64,000 bases of DNA from JANJTY01 sp038257155. GTDB taxonomy: Bacteria > Pseudomonadota > Gammaproteobacteria > Xanthomonadales > Xanthomonadaceae. The DNA lies in assembly GCA_038257155.1 (NCBI GenBank), contig JBBSJP010000006.1:1-64000 (forward strand). The letters run 5' to 3'. The notes under the pieces are model-generated. The model had not been told where the DNA came from and searched no databases. It saw only the letters and a list, made by a program, of their open reading frames with translations. Shown here in pieces: positions 16,824 to 26,373 of the stretch. Position numbers and translations under genes: made by a program. Positions within the stretch are counted from its first letter, which is position 1, and the number at the start of each line of letters is the position of its first letter.

Positions 16824-19183
16824 CGGCGAAGGCACCCTCTCGCGTAGGCATCGTATTCAAGGGCTTTCTAGCCCTGTTGCTGACGGCTGTTCTTGCCTTG
16901 ATGGCGGTCGGGCTGCTGGGCCAAGGTTTCAAGGAACTGCGTGAACTGCGCCAGCTCGAACGCACGCCGCGCAGCCTGGTGGCGGGCGTGCTACCTGGTG
17001 AGGTCAACCTGCGCGGCACGGCCGAGCAACACGACGAAGTGCTGCAGTCGCCACACACCCAGACACCAACCCTTTATTACCGCTACCACGTCGAACGCCA
17101 GACACGCGACTCGGAAGGGCGCACCCGCTGGAGCACGGTATCGAACGAGTCCCGCTATCTGCCGTTCTGGCTGCAGGACGACAGCGGCCGCATTCGAGTG
17201 GAGCCTTCCGGCCGATCCAACTTCGAGGCCCGAAGCCGCTTCAGCATTACCCAGGGCGACATGCGTTACACCGAGTATCGGATTGACCCGGGCGACCCTG
17301 TGTTTGTCTTTGCCCATGTCGAGCGGCATGGCGACTCGCTGATCGTGGAGTTCGACACGCAGGGTCAGTACTGGCCGCTGATCTCCGTCTACGGCGAGGC
17401 TTCGGCGCGTGCCGACATGGCGCGGGTTTCGCTGCTGCTGATCTGGCTGGGACTGATGCTGGGCAGCTTCGCGGTCTACTGGGCCTGCTGGGCACTGCGC
17501 GTGCATCTCAGCGTCATCTACCTCGGTGTCCTGAGCGTTGCGATGGCAGTGATGTTGGTGCTGTTGTCGACCAAGGCGGCGCGCGAAGACCTCAGCGCCT
17601 CGTTCTCGCGCACTGCGCGCGACACGGTGCATGCCGAGGCCTTGATCGTTGAACGACTGAATGCCGCCGGACTTTCCTGGGACGGTGACTGGGCTAGCCT
17701 GGGCGACTTTCATGCACGTGAGTTTGCCGCGCTGGATACAGAACAGCGCCGCATCCTGTCGCACGTGCGGGCACGGCTGGCAGCGCAGATCGATCGCACC
17801 CTGGCGGTTCGCAGTCATTGGCCCGAGCGCAGCGTGGCGGGCAGCCTGCGTTTGCCGGAGCTGCAACAGATCGCGCTACCCGAGGGTCTGGAGATGGATG
17901 CCGGCGTCGATCCGCCGCCCCTCTCGACCACTGGCCCGGCGGGTTCATCGGTCCTTTCGATTTTTGCTTTGCTGCTGGCCACGTTGTTCGCGTGGCTGGG
18001 CTTCCGCAGGATACGCCTCAAGCGCACCATCGAAAACCTGCCCACCAGCCGCACCGCTGGCGTTGCTTACGGTCTTGCCGAGCTGCTTGGCAGCGCCGAG
18101 TTCGGCCCGGGTGATGCGCCGCTCAAGGGGCCACTGACCGGTCGCGACTGCACCTGGTACCACTATGTGGTGAAGGAACGGCGCGGCTCGGGCAAGAGAG
18201 CCCGCTGGGTGACTATCGAAGATGTGCGCCTCGATCGCCGATTCTGGCTGCAGGACAGCGAGGGCCGCATCCCGGTCGACCCCGACAAGGCCGAGATGAT
18301 GGTGGCCTGCTGCGACAACAAACGCGAGGGACGTCGACGCTACACTGAGCACCGCATCGAGCCAGGTACCAAGCTCTATGTGCTGGGCAGTGCCGAGATC
18401 GATCCGCAGACCGAAAGTTCACTGCTGGTGCGGCGCGGCCCCAAGGCCCAGCCCTTCCTGATCAGCGATCTGAGCGAAAACGAAGTCATGCTGCGCAAGG
18501 CGCGCAGCGGTTTCCTGATGCTTAACCTTGGTGTCAATACCGGCAACGCCTCGGCTCTCGCATGCCTCGGCGCGGTCGCCGCGCTGCATGGCCTGGGTTT
18601 TCTGTTCGCCGCGCTGGTGCCGCTCGGCTTTTTCTCGGTGTTCCTGGCCATCCTCATGTACAACGATCTGGTCCTGCTGCGCCAGCGGGTGCGCCTCACC
18701 TGGGCCAATATCCAGGTGTCGCTGGCCAAGCGCGCGGAACTGGTGCCGCGCCTGGAGACCGTGCTCAAGGCCTATCTGCAGCACGAGCGTGGACTGCAGG
18801 AAGACCTTGCGCGCCTTCGAACCCAGGCTCAGCAGGCCAACATCGACCCGGCCGCGGCAGGTCGCATGGTGGGAACCGAACAGGCCGTGATCCAGCGCTT
18901 CTTTGCCATGAAGGAAGCCTATCCTGACCTGCAGGCCAGCGAGCTGGCCCTGCAGCTCGGTCGCACCCTGATCAAGCTGGAGAACGAGGTTGCATTGATG
19001 CGCGAGGGTTACAACAATTCGGTCGAGCGCTACAACACCCGCTGCCAGCACATTCCCGAGGTCCTGTTTGCCAAGGTTTTCCGCTTCCGTCCGGCCAACC
19101 TGTTCCATGCCGAGATGCAGGTGCGGGCGGTGCCGGTGCTGGCGCAGGGCGCAGACCAGGAGTTGGTGGAGCGAGGTCCTTGA
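16820..19183 (+). CDS. Double GIDE-domain membrane protein fused to LemA
   Basis: The 787-residue product is a rare-looking fusion. After an N-terminal membrane segment (about 13-35) comes a GIDE/BAM-type domain (about 50-195; LRGTAEQ, LYYRYHVERQTRD, FWLQDDSGRI, YTEYRI). A membrane hairpin and a ~110-residue outer segment follow. A second GIDE copy (about 405-550) repeats the same blocks: LKGPLTGRDCTWYHYVV, FWLQDSEGRIPV, YTEHRIEPG. Another membrane hairpin leads into a LemA domain (about 610-770) with YNDLVLLRQRV, NIQVSLAKRAELVP and YNNSVERYNT. GIDE occurs in the mitochondrial E3 ligase MUL1, but no RING is present. It overlaps the protease before it and the unknown gene after it. Confidence 0.88.
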   Translation: MTAKAPSRVGIVFKGFLALLLTAVLALMAVGLLGQGFKELRELRQLERTPRSLVAGVLPGEVNLRGTAEQHDEVLQSPHTQTPTLYYRYHVERQTRDSEGRTRWSTVSNESRYLPFWLQDDSGRIRVEPSGRSNFEARSRFSITQGDMRYTEYRIDPGDPVFVFAHVERHGDSLIVEFDTQGQYWPLISVYGEASARADMARVSLLLIWLGLMLGSFAVYWACWALRVHLSVIYLGVLSVAMAVMLVLLSTKAAREDLSASFSRTARDTVHAEALIVERLNAAGLSWDGDWASLGDFHAREFAALDTEQRRILSHVRARLAAQIDRTLAVRSHWPERSVAGSLRLPELQQIALPEGLEMDAGVDPPPLSTTGPAGSSVLSIFALLLATLFAWLGFRRIRLKRTIENLPTSRTAGVAYGLAELLGSAEFGPGDAPLKGPLTGRDCTWYHYVVKERRGSGKRARWVTIEDVRLDRRFWLQDSEGRIPVDPDKAEMMVACCDNKREGRRRYTEHRIEPGTKLYVLGSAEIDPQTESSLLVRRGPKAQPFLISDLSENEVMLRKARSGFLMLNLGVNTGNASALACLGAVAALHGLGFLFAALVPLGFFSVFLAILMYNDLVLLRQRVRLTWANIQVSLAKRAELVPRLETVLKAYLQHERGLQEDLARLRTQAQQANIDPAAAGRMVGTEQAVIQRFFAMKEAYPDLQASELALQLGRTLIKLENEVALMREGYNNSVERYNTRCQHIPEVLFAKVFRFRPANLFHAEMQVRAVPVLAQGADQELVERGP

Positions 19184-19914
19184 CCAATACACCGCTCAGC
19201 GCGGCCGCGAACCTTGTTCTGCTTGAGCCCGCAAGCAAGGGCAAGGATGCCATGAAGGCGGCATTAAAGGAGCTGATCGCTCGACGGTGTGTGAGCCTGG
19301 GTTCAAGCCAGCATCGCGGCCTGTTTGGACACCAGCGCAGTGTGGTTACGCTGCAGGTTCACCACCGCGTAGTTGTGCAGGATTCCGGGCTTGCCGAGCT
19401 GCGTCGAACCCTGATTGATGTTTCGCGAAGCGGCAAGGACCTTGCTCAGATCTTGCGAGCCTTGCAGCGCCACTACGGCAACGGCTACGCGAAGTACCTT
19501 GATGGCTTCGTAATGCCGGCCTTGTTGCGCGGTGGCTTGATGCAGTGGCGCGAAGCGACGTTCCTGTGGGTCTTCAAGCAGCGTCGCGCTGCGCTGACTG
19601 CACAGGGGCAGCAGCGTCAGCGCGACCTGCACCAGCAGATGGACCGCGCCCGAATGCAGGCGGGGCAGGGTGGCAGCAGTCCCCAGGAAATGGCCGCAAT
19701 GATTGCCAGTCTGGGTGCGGCGGTAATCCTGCTGCCCGAACTATGGCCGCAGTGGCGGCGGTTGGAACAGGGTCTGCGCGTGCCGCCGGATGGCGGTGAC
19801 GGCTTCGAGTTCTCGGCTGAGCTGGAAGATTTCGATCGGCAATGCAGTGACGTCGACGCTGCCATGGATGCGTCCGATGGCGGCGATGGCGGCGGTGATG
19901 GTGGCGGCGACTGA
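19180..19914 (+). CDS. Unknown protein with Gly/Asp-rich tail, LemA-operon partner
   Basis: I do not recognise this 244-residue product. It starts with TTG overlapping the previous stop (TTGA), with GGAG eight bases upstream; the next ATG (19252) would remove the first 24 residues. The N-terminal third looks like a helix-rich, winged-helix-like region (KALKELIARRCV-type, then RVVVQDSGLAELRR), followed by an aromatic basic segment, one hydrophobic stretch (MIASLGAAVILLPELW) and an acidic tail with repeated GGDGGGD. The layout loosely recalls TIGR04222-type proteins with Gly-rich tails, but this is a weak impression. Its operon position ties it to the protease and GIDE-LemA protein. Confidence 0.6.
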   Translation: MTNTPLSAAANLVLLEPASKGKDAMKAALKELIARRCVSLGSSQHRGLFGHQRSVVTLQVHHRVVVQDSGLAELRRTLIDVSRSGKDLAQILRALQRHYGNGYAKYLDGFVMPALLRGGLMQWREATFLWVFKQRRAALTAQGQQRQRDLHQQMDRARMQAGQGGSSPQEMAAMIASLGAAVILLPELWPQWRRLEQGLRVPPDGGDGFEFSAELEDFDRQCSDVDAAMDASDGGDGGGDGGGD

Positions 19915-19948
19915 GACTGAATCCAGAGCGGGCTGCCAACCACTCGGC

Positions 19949-20485
19949 TCAGTTTCCCTTTCCCTTGTGCGGCGCACGATAGGACCGGTAATAACCACCC
20001 CAAGGGTGTGACCGGTAATACGGCCAGATCGGCCCGCTGTGTATGAATTCGACGTCTCGCGGTTCAGGCCACAGGTACAGCACTTCGGCGGCGAGCACCG
20101 GATACGCATAGGGATAGTCGCCGATTGGACGGGTTTCGAATCCGCTGACTCGACCCGTGATCGTCACCTCGCGGTCCATAGCAAAAATCGCCGGGTCGTA
20201 GAAACCATTGCGACAGGCAATGAAGCGCCCCTCACTGAGGTCGCGGGCGCGCGGCCGTGCCTCGGCGTCGAGAGTCTGAGCCAACACCACCAGGCAGGTG
20301 CGGTCGCTGGCGGGTTCTGCTTCAATGATGCGGCCGCCCCAGCGCACCAAGGCGCCAGTCGCACCGCGCTCGGCAGCCTCGTCCGGGCTCAGGGCATCGA
20401 AACTCCCGAGCAGGGGTTTGGGCGCGCTGACGCAGGCTCCAAGGCCCAGCGCGAGCAACGGAAGGACCACGATTCGAAACTTCAT
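19949..20485 (-). CDS. slp: Slp family outer membrane lipoprotein
   Basis: The product is a 178-residue lipoprotein with signal MKFRIVVLPLLALGLGAC; the lipobox LGAC places the acylated cysteine at residue 18. The body shows Slp features: an early VRWGGRI block, a CLVVLAQTLD strand, and GRVSGFETRPIGDYPYAYPVL. The C terminus is rich in Tyr, Trp, His and Pro (SGPIWPYYRSHPWGGYY). Slp is a stress- and starvation-induced outer membrane lipoprotein in E. coli. The ATG at 20485 shares one base with the tgpA stop; a GTG one codon earlier is also possible. Confidence 0.85.
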   Translation of the reverse strand: MKFRIVVLPLLALGLGACVSAPKPLLGSFDALSPDEAAERGATGALVRWGGRIIEAEPASDRTCLVVLAQTLDAEARPRARDLSEGRFIACRNGFYDPAIFAMDREVTITGRVSGFETRPIGDYPYAYPVLAAEVLYLWPEPRDVEFIHSGPIWPYYRSHPWGGYYRSYRAPHKGKGN

Positions 20486-22473
20486 CACGCATCTCCCTGG
20501 GACTGGGTGGGCCCTGCGCGCAAGCGCAAGCGATTCAGATCACGTACCAGTTCAGCCTGCTGTTTAGCGCTGAGTTCCAGCCCAGCGTAGCGCCAGGCGA
20601 TGTAACGCCGGCTGAGTGACCGCAGCTGGGCCGAGCTGCCGGGAAAGCTTTGTACGGCGCGATCGGTGAATGCCTGCGGGCCTTCACTCGGCGCGCTTGC
20701 CAGTCCCTTGCGCAATGCGCGGCGGCGCAGTCGGCGCCAGGCGCGCGGAAGCGGTGCGATCACCGCCTTGCCCTGGCGCAGTACCAGCCACAGTGTTGCG
20801 AACACGGCGACCAGTGCAGCAATCGCGAACGTGGCCCCAATCATGCGCCAGTCGCGCGTGTCGATGCCGAACGGGGCAAGCAGGTCCTGCTGCCGCTGGG
20901 CGTTGAATCCGAGCACCAGTTCGTTCCAGCCGCGCCGGATCCAGTCAGCGCGCTGCGCCAGTCCCATGAGGTACTCGGAAAGGACGCCGCGCTGCATCAC
21001 GCTGCTGCCGTCACCAGACATGATGCGTTCGGGCGCTATCGCAGACGTCGGATCGACGCGAAGCCAGCCGCGTCCTTCGATCCAGATCTCGGTCCAGGCA
21101 TGTGCATCGGAATGGACCACCAGCCAGTAATTTCCGGTGGCGCTGTACCAGCCGCCGTGGTACCCCAGCACCACCCGCGTGGGCACACCCGCAGCACGCA
21201 TCAGGACGGAAAACGCCGAACTGAAATGCTCGCAGTACCCGGTTCGGGTTGAAAACAGGAAGTCGTCGACACTGTCGCGCCCAAGCAGCGGCGGCCGCAG
21301 GGAGTAGATGAACTCCCGGTTGAACATGCCGAATGCCTTGCGCACCAGTGCTTCGGGTCGCGGGTCTTCCGCCCGCCACTGCTGCGCCAGTGCCACGGCG
21401 CGCGGATTGAATCCTTCCGGCAGGCGCAGGGCCCGTTCGCGCAGTACCTTGGGTAGTCGCGGCTCCAGCCGGTAGGACGGCGCTGACACCAGACGGTGCT
21501 TCGCAAGGCTGCTGAGTGGCTGCTGGGACAGGACCGTTCGATCCGGATTGATGAACAGGTCGACGGGAACCGAGTGCGGCATGTCGAGCGAGAACACGTA
21601 GCGACGCTCGGTCGGCTCCTGGGTTACCTCGTACTCAAGCGACGCCCCTTCGACGATCAATTCGCCTGGCGCAACGGATTCGAACCAGGTTCCGCGCTCC
21701 CAGCTGCGGCCGTTGAAGTTCCACAGAACTGGTCCTCGCCAGTAGAGCGAACTGGCATCGGGCTGGGTGCCGGCGAAGCTCACCCGCAGGATTGGGCTGT
21801 CGTCGGCAAACAGTTCCATCATGTCGCCGGGCGACATGCTGTCGCTGACTCCGGTGCGCGCTTCGGTGGAAGCGCTTGGCAAGCCCCACAGCGGATTGGC
21901 CAGGCGTGGAAACAGGAAGAACCCGGCCAGCGCCAGCGGAATCGACAGCGCCAGCAGACGAGCGCTGCTGCGTAGTCGACGGGCAATGGCTGCGCCGAGC
22001 TGTTCCGCTTTGGCACTGTCCGGCAGGGCCTCGTCCGCCAGAAACGCCAGGGTCGCGAGGGCCATCAGCATGGCGATCAGCGACAGTGCCACGACGAGCG
22101 GGCCCTGGTCGAACAGAAAGGCGGCGATCGTTCCGAACAGCGAGAAGGAAACCACCAGCCGTGCATCGCGAATGCGGCGCGTTTCCAGCAGCTTGAGTAC
22201 CAGCATGGTTGCCAGCAGGGCAGCGCCCGTATCACGCCCGAAGTTGCCATAGGCGCCGATCACCATGAGGGTGGCCGCCATGGTGACGGGGACCCGGATC
22301 CAGGCCGAGAAATCCTTGTCGCGATGGCGCTGCAGCCAGGCCAGCGCCGTCAGTGCTGCGAGCAGTGCCAGCAGCCAGGATGGTAGGCGCAAGGCCAGTC
22401 CGGACAGCGCCGTCAGCATGGTCAGCATGCTGGCGTTGAATCCGCGCAGGCTGAGCGTTGGGCTAGTCGGCAT
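20485..22473 (-). CDS. tgpA: Transglutaminase-like membrane protein (TgpA/DUF3488)
   Basis: The 662-residue product has a DUF3488-type N-terminal domain of about six transmembrane helices, a large periplasmic region (about 190-560), one more membrane helix (ATFAIAALVAVFATLWLVL) and a cytoplasmic DUF4129-like end. The papain-like catalytic triad is present: Cys in RTGYCEHFSSAF, His in SDAHAWTEIW and Asp in LRVDPTSA. TgpA is essential in Pseudomonas aeruginosa. I chose the ATG at 22473, which leaves 8 bases after the DUF58 gene; the longer frame overlaps that gene heavily. It belongs to the moxR operon. Confidence 0.93.
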   Translation of the reverse strand: MPTSPTLSLRGFNASMLTMLTALSGLALRLPSWLLALLAALTALAWLQRHRDKDFSAWIRVPVTMAATLMVIGAYGNFGRDTGAALLATMLVLKLLETRRIRDARLVVSFSLFGTIAAFLFDQGPLVVALSLIAMLMALATLAFLADEALPDSAKAEQLGAAIARRLRSSARLLALSIPLALAGFFLFPRLANPLWGLPSASTEARTGVSDSMSPGDMMELFADDSPILRVSFAGTQPDASSLYWRGPVLWNFNGRSWERGTWFESVAPGELIVEGASLEYEVTQEPTERRYVFSLDMPHSVPVDLFINPDRTVLSQQPLSSLAKHRLVSAPSYRLEPRLPKVLRERALRLPEGFNPRAVALAQQWRAEDPRPEALVRKAFGMFNREFIYSLRPPLLGRDSVDDFLFSTRTGYCEHFSSAFSVLMRAAGVPTRVVLGYHGGWYSATGNYWLVVHSDAHAWTEIWIEGRGWLRVDPTSAIAPERIMSGDGSSVMQRGVLSEYLMGLAQRADWIRRGWNELVLGFNAQRQQDLLAPFGIDTRDWRMIGATFAIAALVAVFATLWLVLRQGKAVIAPLPRAWRRLRRRALRKGLASAPSEGPQAFTDRAVQSFPGSSAQLRSLSRRYIAWRYAGLELSAKQQAELVRDLNRLRLRAGPTQSQGDA

Positions 22474-22481
22474 CGTGCGAC

Positions 22482-23462
22482 TCAGGCTTCGCCAGGCAAC
22501 AAGGCAAGGCAGCGCAGGCATGCGTGTACATGAGGTGCGCCGCGATCCGGGCCGATTCGCTCGCCAGGGACGAGCAGGGTACTGCGCAGACCGGCCCGCT
22601 CGGCATCCAGCACCCAACGTGTCAGGCGGCTGATGCGAGCTTCCGTCCTGAGACCCGCCAGTGCATTCCAGTCCAGCAGAGCATCGCCTCCGCTCGGTCG
22701 TTCGAACTCGCGCACCAGCAGCTGCCCGGTCTGGGCGCTGCGCTTCCAGGCGACCAGCCGCATCGGATCGCCGCTGCGATAGCTGCGAAGGCTGTGCAGA
22801 TGCTCGCCAGGTCCGCGCTGCAGGCGCGAGCCGCGGTGTGTTTCGGCGCTGGGCAGTGGTGGCCCATCCTGTTCGGGGGCCGGGTAAACCAGCAGCCTGC
22901 GGGCCGGATGCATCCAGCTCCAGATGCGGAACATGCCCAGCGGCTGACGGGTCTCCACCAGCACCCGACCCACGCCGAACAGGCCACGATGCTCGGTAGG
23001 TATGGCGAGTGCGACTTCGGCACTGGTTTCATCCAGATCGAGCTGGGCGCGAGCCGCGCCGCGACCGATGATGAGTCCGCGACGCGGGCGCTGCTCGGGG
23101 CGCTCGAAACGCAGCCGAAGTCGCGCCGTCTGGCCGGCATGCACGGGCTCGGCACTGACATCGGTCAGCCTGACTCCGCGCAGGTCGAGAAAGCCCTGCA
23201 GCAGTGAGGTATGCACCGCGGAAGCCAACACAAAGGTCAATAGCAGGGCAGGGTTGTTGTTGTAGTTCAGACCACCGACCAGCATCGCCAACAGCAGGCA
23301 GCCAACAAACAGGCCGAATCCGGATGGAAGCACGTAGATCCGGCGCCGATGCAGCGTGATCGGCAGGGACTCGACGGCTTTCAGTCGGGTGAGTGCGGGC
23401 AGGCGTCGCTCCCAGAACGCCAGGGTGCTTTGCCAGACGCGATCGCGCGCCGCCGCGAGCAT
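22482..23462 (-). CDS. DUF58 domain membrane protein
   Basis: The 326-residue product has two close N-terminal membrane helices (GFGLFVGCLLLAMLVGG and ALLLTFVLASAVHTSLL) and a cytoplasmic DUF58 region with the hallmark LRSYRSGDPMRLVAWKRSA followed by LLVREFE. DUF58 proteins sit between MoxR AAA+ ATPases and transglutaminase or VWA proteins, as here: moxR is 6 bases upstream and tgpA 8 bases downstream. The MIDAS-like aspartates of a full VWA domain are not obvious. Confidence 0.92.
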   Translation of the reverse strand: MLAAARDRVWQSTLAFWERRLPALTRLKAVESLPITLHRRRIYVLPSGFGLFVGCLLLAMLVGGLNYNNNPALLLTFVLASAVHTSLLQGFLDLRGVRLTDVSAEPVHAGQTARLRLRFERPEQRPRRGLIIGRGAARAQLDLDETSAEVALAIPTEHRGLFGVGRVLVETRQPLGMFRIWSWMHPARRLLVYPAPEQDGPPLPSAETHRGSRLQRGPGEHLHSLRSYRSGDPMRLVAWKRSAQTGQLLVREFERPSGGDALLDWNALAGLRTEARISRLTRWVLDAERAGLRSTLLVPGERIGPDRGAPHVHACLRCLALLPGEA

Positions 23463-23468
23463 GGCTGT

Positions 23469-24425
23469 TCAGTCCACCGCGACGGCAGCGAGGATCGCGC
23501 CTGACAGGGTTTCCCGATCGTCGGCCTCGGCCTCGGGCACCAATCGGTGCGCAGCGGTTTCCACGAACAGCGCCTGTACGTCTTCGGGCAGCACGAAGTC
23601 GCGCCCGCGCAGCATTGCCAGCGCCCTTGCACCCCGCAGCAAGGCAAGTCCGGCGCGTGGCGACAGTCCAACTCGAATGCCAGGATGGCGGCGACTTTCG
23701 GCCATCAGGGCTTGCACGTAGGCAATCAGCGCCTCAGTGGCGCGGACGTCCTGCACCAACCTCCGCAGTTGCATCACCTCGTCTGCCTCCAGCAGAGGCA
23801 TGATTCCGGCGATGACATCGCGCCGATCGGCGCCGACCAGCATGGCGCGTTCCGAGGCAGCATCCGGATAGCCCAAGCGCAAGCGCAGCAGAAAGCGATC
23901 CAGCTGCGAGTCGGGTAGCGGAAAGGTGCCGGCCAGATCGACCGGATTCTGCGTCGCAATGACGAAGAATGGCGAGGGCAGGTGATGGCAGATGCCATCG
24001 ATGGTCACTTGCTGTTCGGCCATGGCTTCAAGCAGTGCGCTTTGGGTGCGCGGCGGGGCGCGATTGATCTCGTCCGCCAGGAGGAGCTGGGTGAAAATCG
24101 GACCGGGGTGAAAGCGGAAACTTCCTGCTTCCTGTTCGTAAATGGAAACGCCAAGGATGTCCGAGGGCAGCAGGTCGGCGGTAAACTGCATGCGCTGGAA
24201 CCCCAGCCCAAGCGTCGCGGCGAGCGCGCGCGCCAGGGTGGTCTTGCCCAATCCGGGCAGGTCCTCGACCAGCAAGTGGCCTGCCGCCAGAAGGCAGGCA
24301 AAGCCCAGTTCCACCTCACGCGGCTTGCCAAGCACCACATCGTTGACCTGAGCGATGGCCCGGTGAAGGGCGTCGCGAACCGGCTGCGAGGCGGGGCTTG
24401 CATGGGATTGGGCGTGTGCGTTCAT
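23469..24425 (-). CDS. MoxR family AAA+ ATPase
   Basis: The 318-residue product is a complete MoxR ATPase with Walker A in DLPGLGKTTLA, Walker B LLLADEINRAPP, sensor 1 ATQNPVD and arginine-finger region PDSQLDRFLLRL. MoxR proteins act as chaperones for VWA or DUF58 partners in envelope assembly. The ATG at 24425 gives the usual N terminus (MNAHAQSH); the frame extends upstream but into the divergent promoter region. It leads the minus-strand operon moxR-DUF58-tgpA-slp and is divergent from the glycosyltransferase at 24481. Confidence 0.95.
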   Translation of the reverse strand: MNAHAQSHASPASQPVRDALHRAIAQVNDVVLGKPREVELGFACLLAAGHLLVEDLPGLGKTTLARALAATLGLGFQRMQFTADLLPSDILGVSIYEQEAGSFRFHPGPIFTQLLLADEINRAPPRTQSALLEAMAEQQVTIDGICHHLPSPFFVIATQNPVDLAGTFPLPDSQLDRFLLRLRLGYPDAASERAMLVGADRRDVIAGIMPLLEADEVMQLRRLVQDVRATEALIAYVQALMAESRRHPGIRVGLSPRAGLALLRGARALAMLRGRDFVLPEDVQALFVETAAHRLVPEAEADDRETLSGAILAAVAVD

Positions 24426-24480
24426 CCGGAGTTTCCGTATTCGACGGTTTCGAGTGTAGCTGCGCGAGGGTGATGAGGTC

Positions 24481-26355
24481 ATGGAGCAGTCGGCAATCAC
24501 TGCGCGGCGTGCCTTTCTGCTCGCCTGGGTGCTGCTGGGATTTGCCAAATTCGCGCTGGTGCTGGGTGTCCAGCCCTTCGGCGATGAGGCCTTTTACTGG
24601 ATGGAGTCGCAGCGCCTGGCCTTGGCCTACTCCGATTTGCCGGGGCTGACCGCCTGGCTCATTTTCCTGGGAGAGCTTGTTACCGACGGCGTGATGGCGC
24701 TGCGCTGGCCGTTTCTGCTCATGGGGCTGTTGATTCCCTGGCAGGTCGTCTGGCTGAGTCGCTGCTGGTTCAATGCGTCGACCAGCTGGCTGGCTGGGCT
24801 GCTTGCCCTGCTGATGCCATTGACCGGACTGTTGGGAGTGCTGGCACTTCCGGATGTGCCGCTCACCGTGGCCACACTGATGTGTTTGCACGCAGCGGCT
24901 CGCCTGCAACATCACATTTCGCCATCGGCCTTGATCCAGTTGGGTTCTGGCTTGGCAATGGGAGCATTCTGTCATTACCGGTTTGCCGTGGTGGTGGCGG
25001 CATTGGCGCTCGGTTTGCTGCTGTCAGGAGCGCTGCCGCGACTGCTCCGTTCGGCCGGTTTCCAGTGCGCAATAGCGATTGGCGCGGCGGCTTGGCTGCC
25101 TCTGGTGCTGTTCAATGTTCGGCACGCGGGTGCCGGGATTGGCTTTCAGCTGGTGGATCGACATCCATGGAGCTTCCAGTCCGACGGCCTGTTGCAGCCG
25201 CTGGTGCAGTCCGTCGTAGTCTCTCCGTTGCTCTATGTGTTGCTGCTGGCGGCCTTGTGGCATGCGTACTGTCGCTGGCGTGAGCTGGGGGCAGGTCCAG
25301 ACGGACTGCGCTTTGGATTCGCGCTGGTGCCCGTGCTGGGATATTTTGCGCTGGGATTCTTTGCCGACAGCGAGCGGGTCAGTTTCCATTGGGTCCTGCC
25401 GGGCTATCTGCCGTTGCTGGCGCAGGTCGCAAACGAATTGGACCGTTCCACCATGCTGCGTCGCGCGACGCTGGTGAGCGCGGCGGGCGTCGCATTGCTG
25501 GCCTTCACCTACCTCACCGCTGCAGCACTGCCCGGCGGCGGGATCCTTCCGGTACTGCAGGGCAAGTGGTTTCCCGCCAATCTCAGTGGCTGGCGGGAAA
25601 TCGCCCGCGTGGTGCATCGGCAAGCGGCCGAACTGCCTCCCTCCGGGGTAATCGTCGCCGACAACTTCATGTTGGCGGCGCAGCTCGAGCTTGCCCTGGG
25701 AATGGAGCGACCGATCTACAGCCTCGACCATCCGCTCAATCGCAAGCATGGACGGGCCATGCAACTGCAAATCTGGCAGCGCGATGCCAAGGCGCTGGCA
25801 GCCTTGCCGCGCGGCACGCCGGCTGTATTCGTTGCGGAACAAACGGCTACCAAGCCATCGCTGCAGCCGGCCTGGCAGCGCGATTGGTGCGACCAGTTTG
25901 CGACCCTGAACCATCTGGGTGCCTTGAGCCTGCACGAAGGCCAGAAGCGATTCCTGGTCTACCGCGCCAGCACCGGCAACATGCCGCCGGCAGACTGCGT
26001 GCGTCCGGCCCTGGCGCGGTTCTACCGCATCGAGGCCGGCGATATGCTGAGGGGATCGTTCAACCTGCGTGGCTGGGCGTTCAAGGACGGTTCTGGCATT
26101 GAAGCGGTCGAGATCAGTCTGGACGGCGAGCCCCTGACCGAGGCCCGCTACGGTCTGCCGGCTGATCACGTGCAGGAGTCCTGGCCCGATTCGGATGATC
26201 CCAACCACCCCAATGTCGGATTCCAGGCGCTGCTGGATTTGTCCGGCCGGACGCCCGGCACTTATCGTTTGGGCATTCGGGTCTACGCTGCTGGAATGTG
26301 GGAAGAGGTCCACACCTTGCCGGTGCGCGTGGTGGAGGATCCAGATTCACCCTGA
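24481..26355 (+). CDS. GT-C (family 39-like) membrane glycosyltransferase with C-terminal beta domain
   Basis: The 624-residue product has about ten hydrophobic helices and the GT-C loop motif FGDEAFYWMESQ near residue 38, where the acidic pair is expected to bind the polyprenyl-phosphate sugar. This fits the ArnT/PMT_2 superfamily. A second loop block, FFADSERVSFHWVLPGYL, is also family-like. Residues about 515-624 form a soluble Ig-like domain (RGSFNLRGWAFKDGSGIEAVEISLDG), resembling a carbohydrate-adjacent or adhesion module. The sugar donor and acceptor cannot be told from sequence. It is divergent from moxR. Confidence 0.85.
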   Translation: MEQSAITARRAFLLAWVLLGFAKFALVLGVQPFGDEAFYWMESQRLALAYSDLPGLTAWLIFLGELVTDGVMALRWPFLLMGLLIPWQVVWLSRCWFNASTSWLAGLLALLMPLTGLLGVLALPDVPLTVATLMCLHAAARLQHHISPSALIQLGSGLAMGAFCHYRFAVVVAALALGLLLSGALPRLLRSAGFQCAIAIGAAAWLPLVLFNVRHAGAGIGFQLVDRHPWSFQSDGLLQPLVQSVVVSPLLYVLLLAALWHAYCRWRELGAGPDGLRFGFALVPVLGYFALGFFADSERVSFHWVLPGYLPLLAQVANELDRSTMLRRATLVSAAGVALLAFTYLTAAALPGGGILPVLQGKWFPANLSGWREIARVVHRQAAELPPSGVIVADNFMLAAQLELALGMERPIYSLDHPLNRKHGRAMQLQIWQRDAKALAALPRGTPAVFVAEQTATKPSLQPAWQRDWCDQFATLNHLGALSLHEGQKRFLVYRASTGNMPPADCVRPALARFYRIEAGDMLRGSFNLRGWAFKDGSGIEAVEISLDGEPLTEARYGLPADHVQESWPDSDDPNHPNVGFQALLDLSGRTPGTYRLGIRVYAAGMWEEVHTLPVRVVEDPDSP

Positions 26356-26373
26356 GTCGACCTGTTGCGCGGC

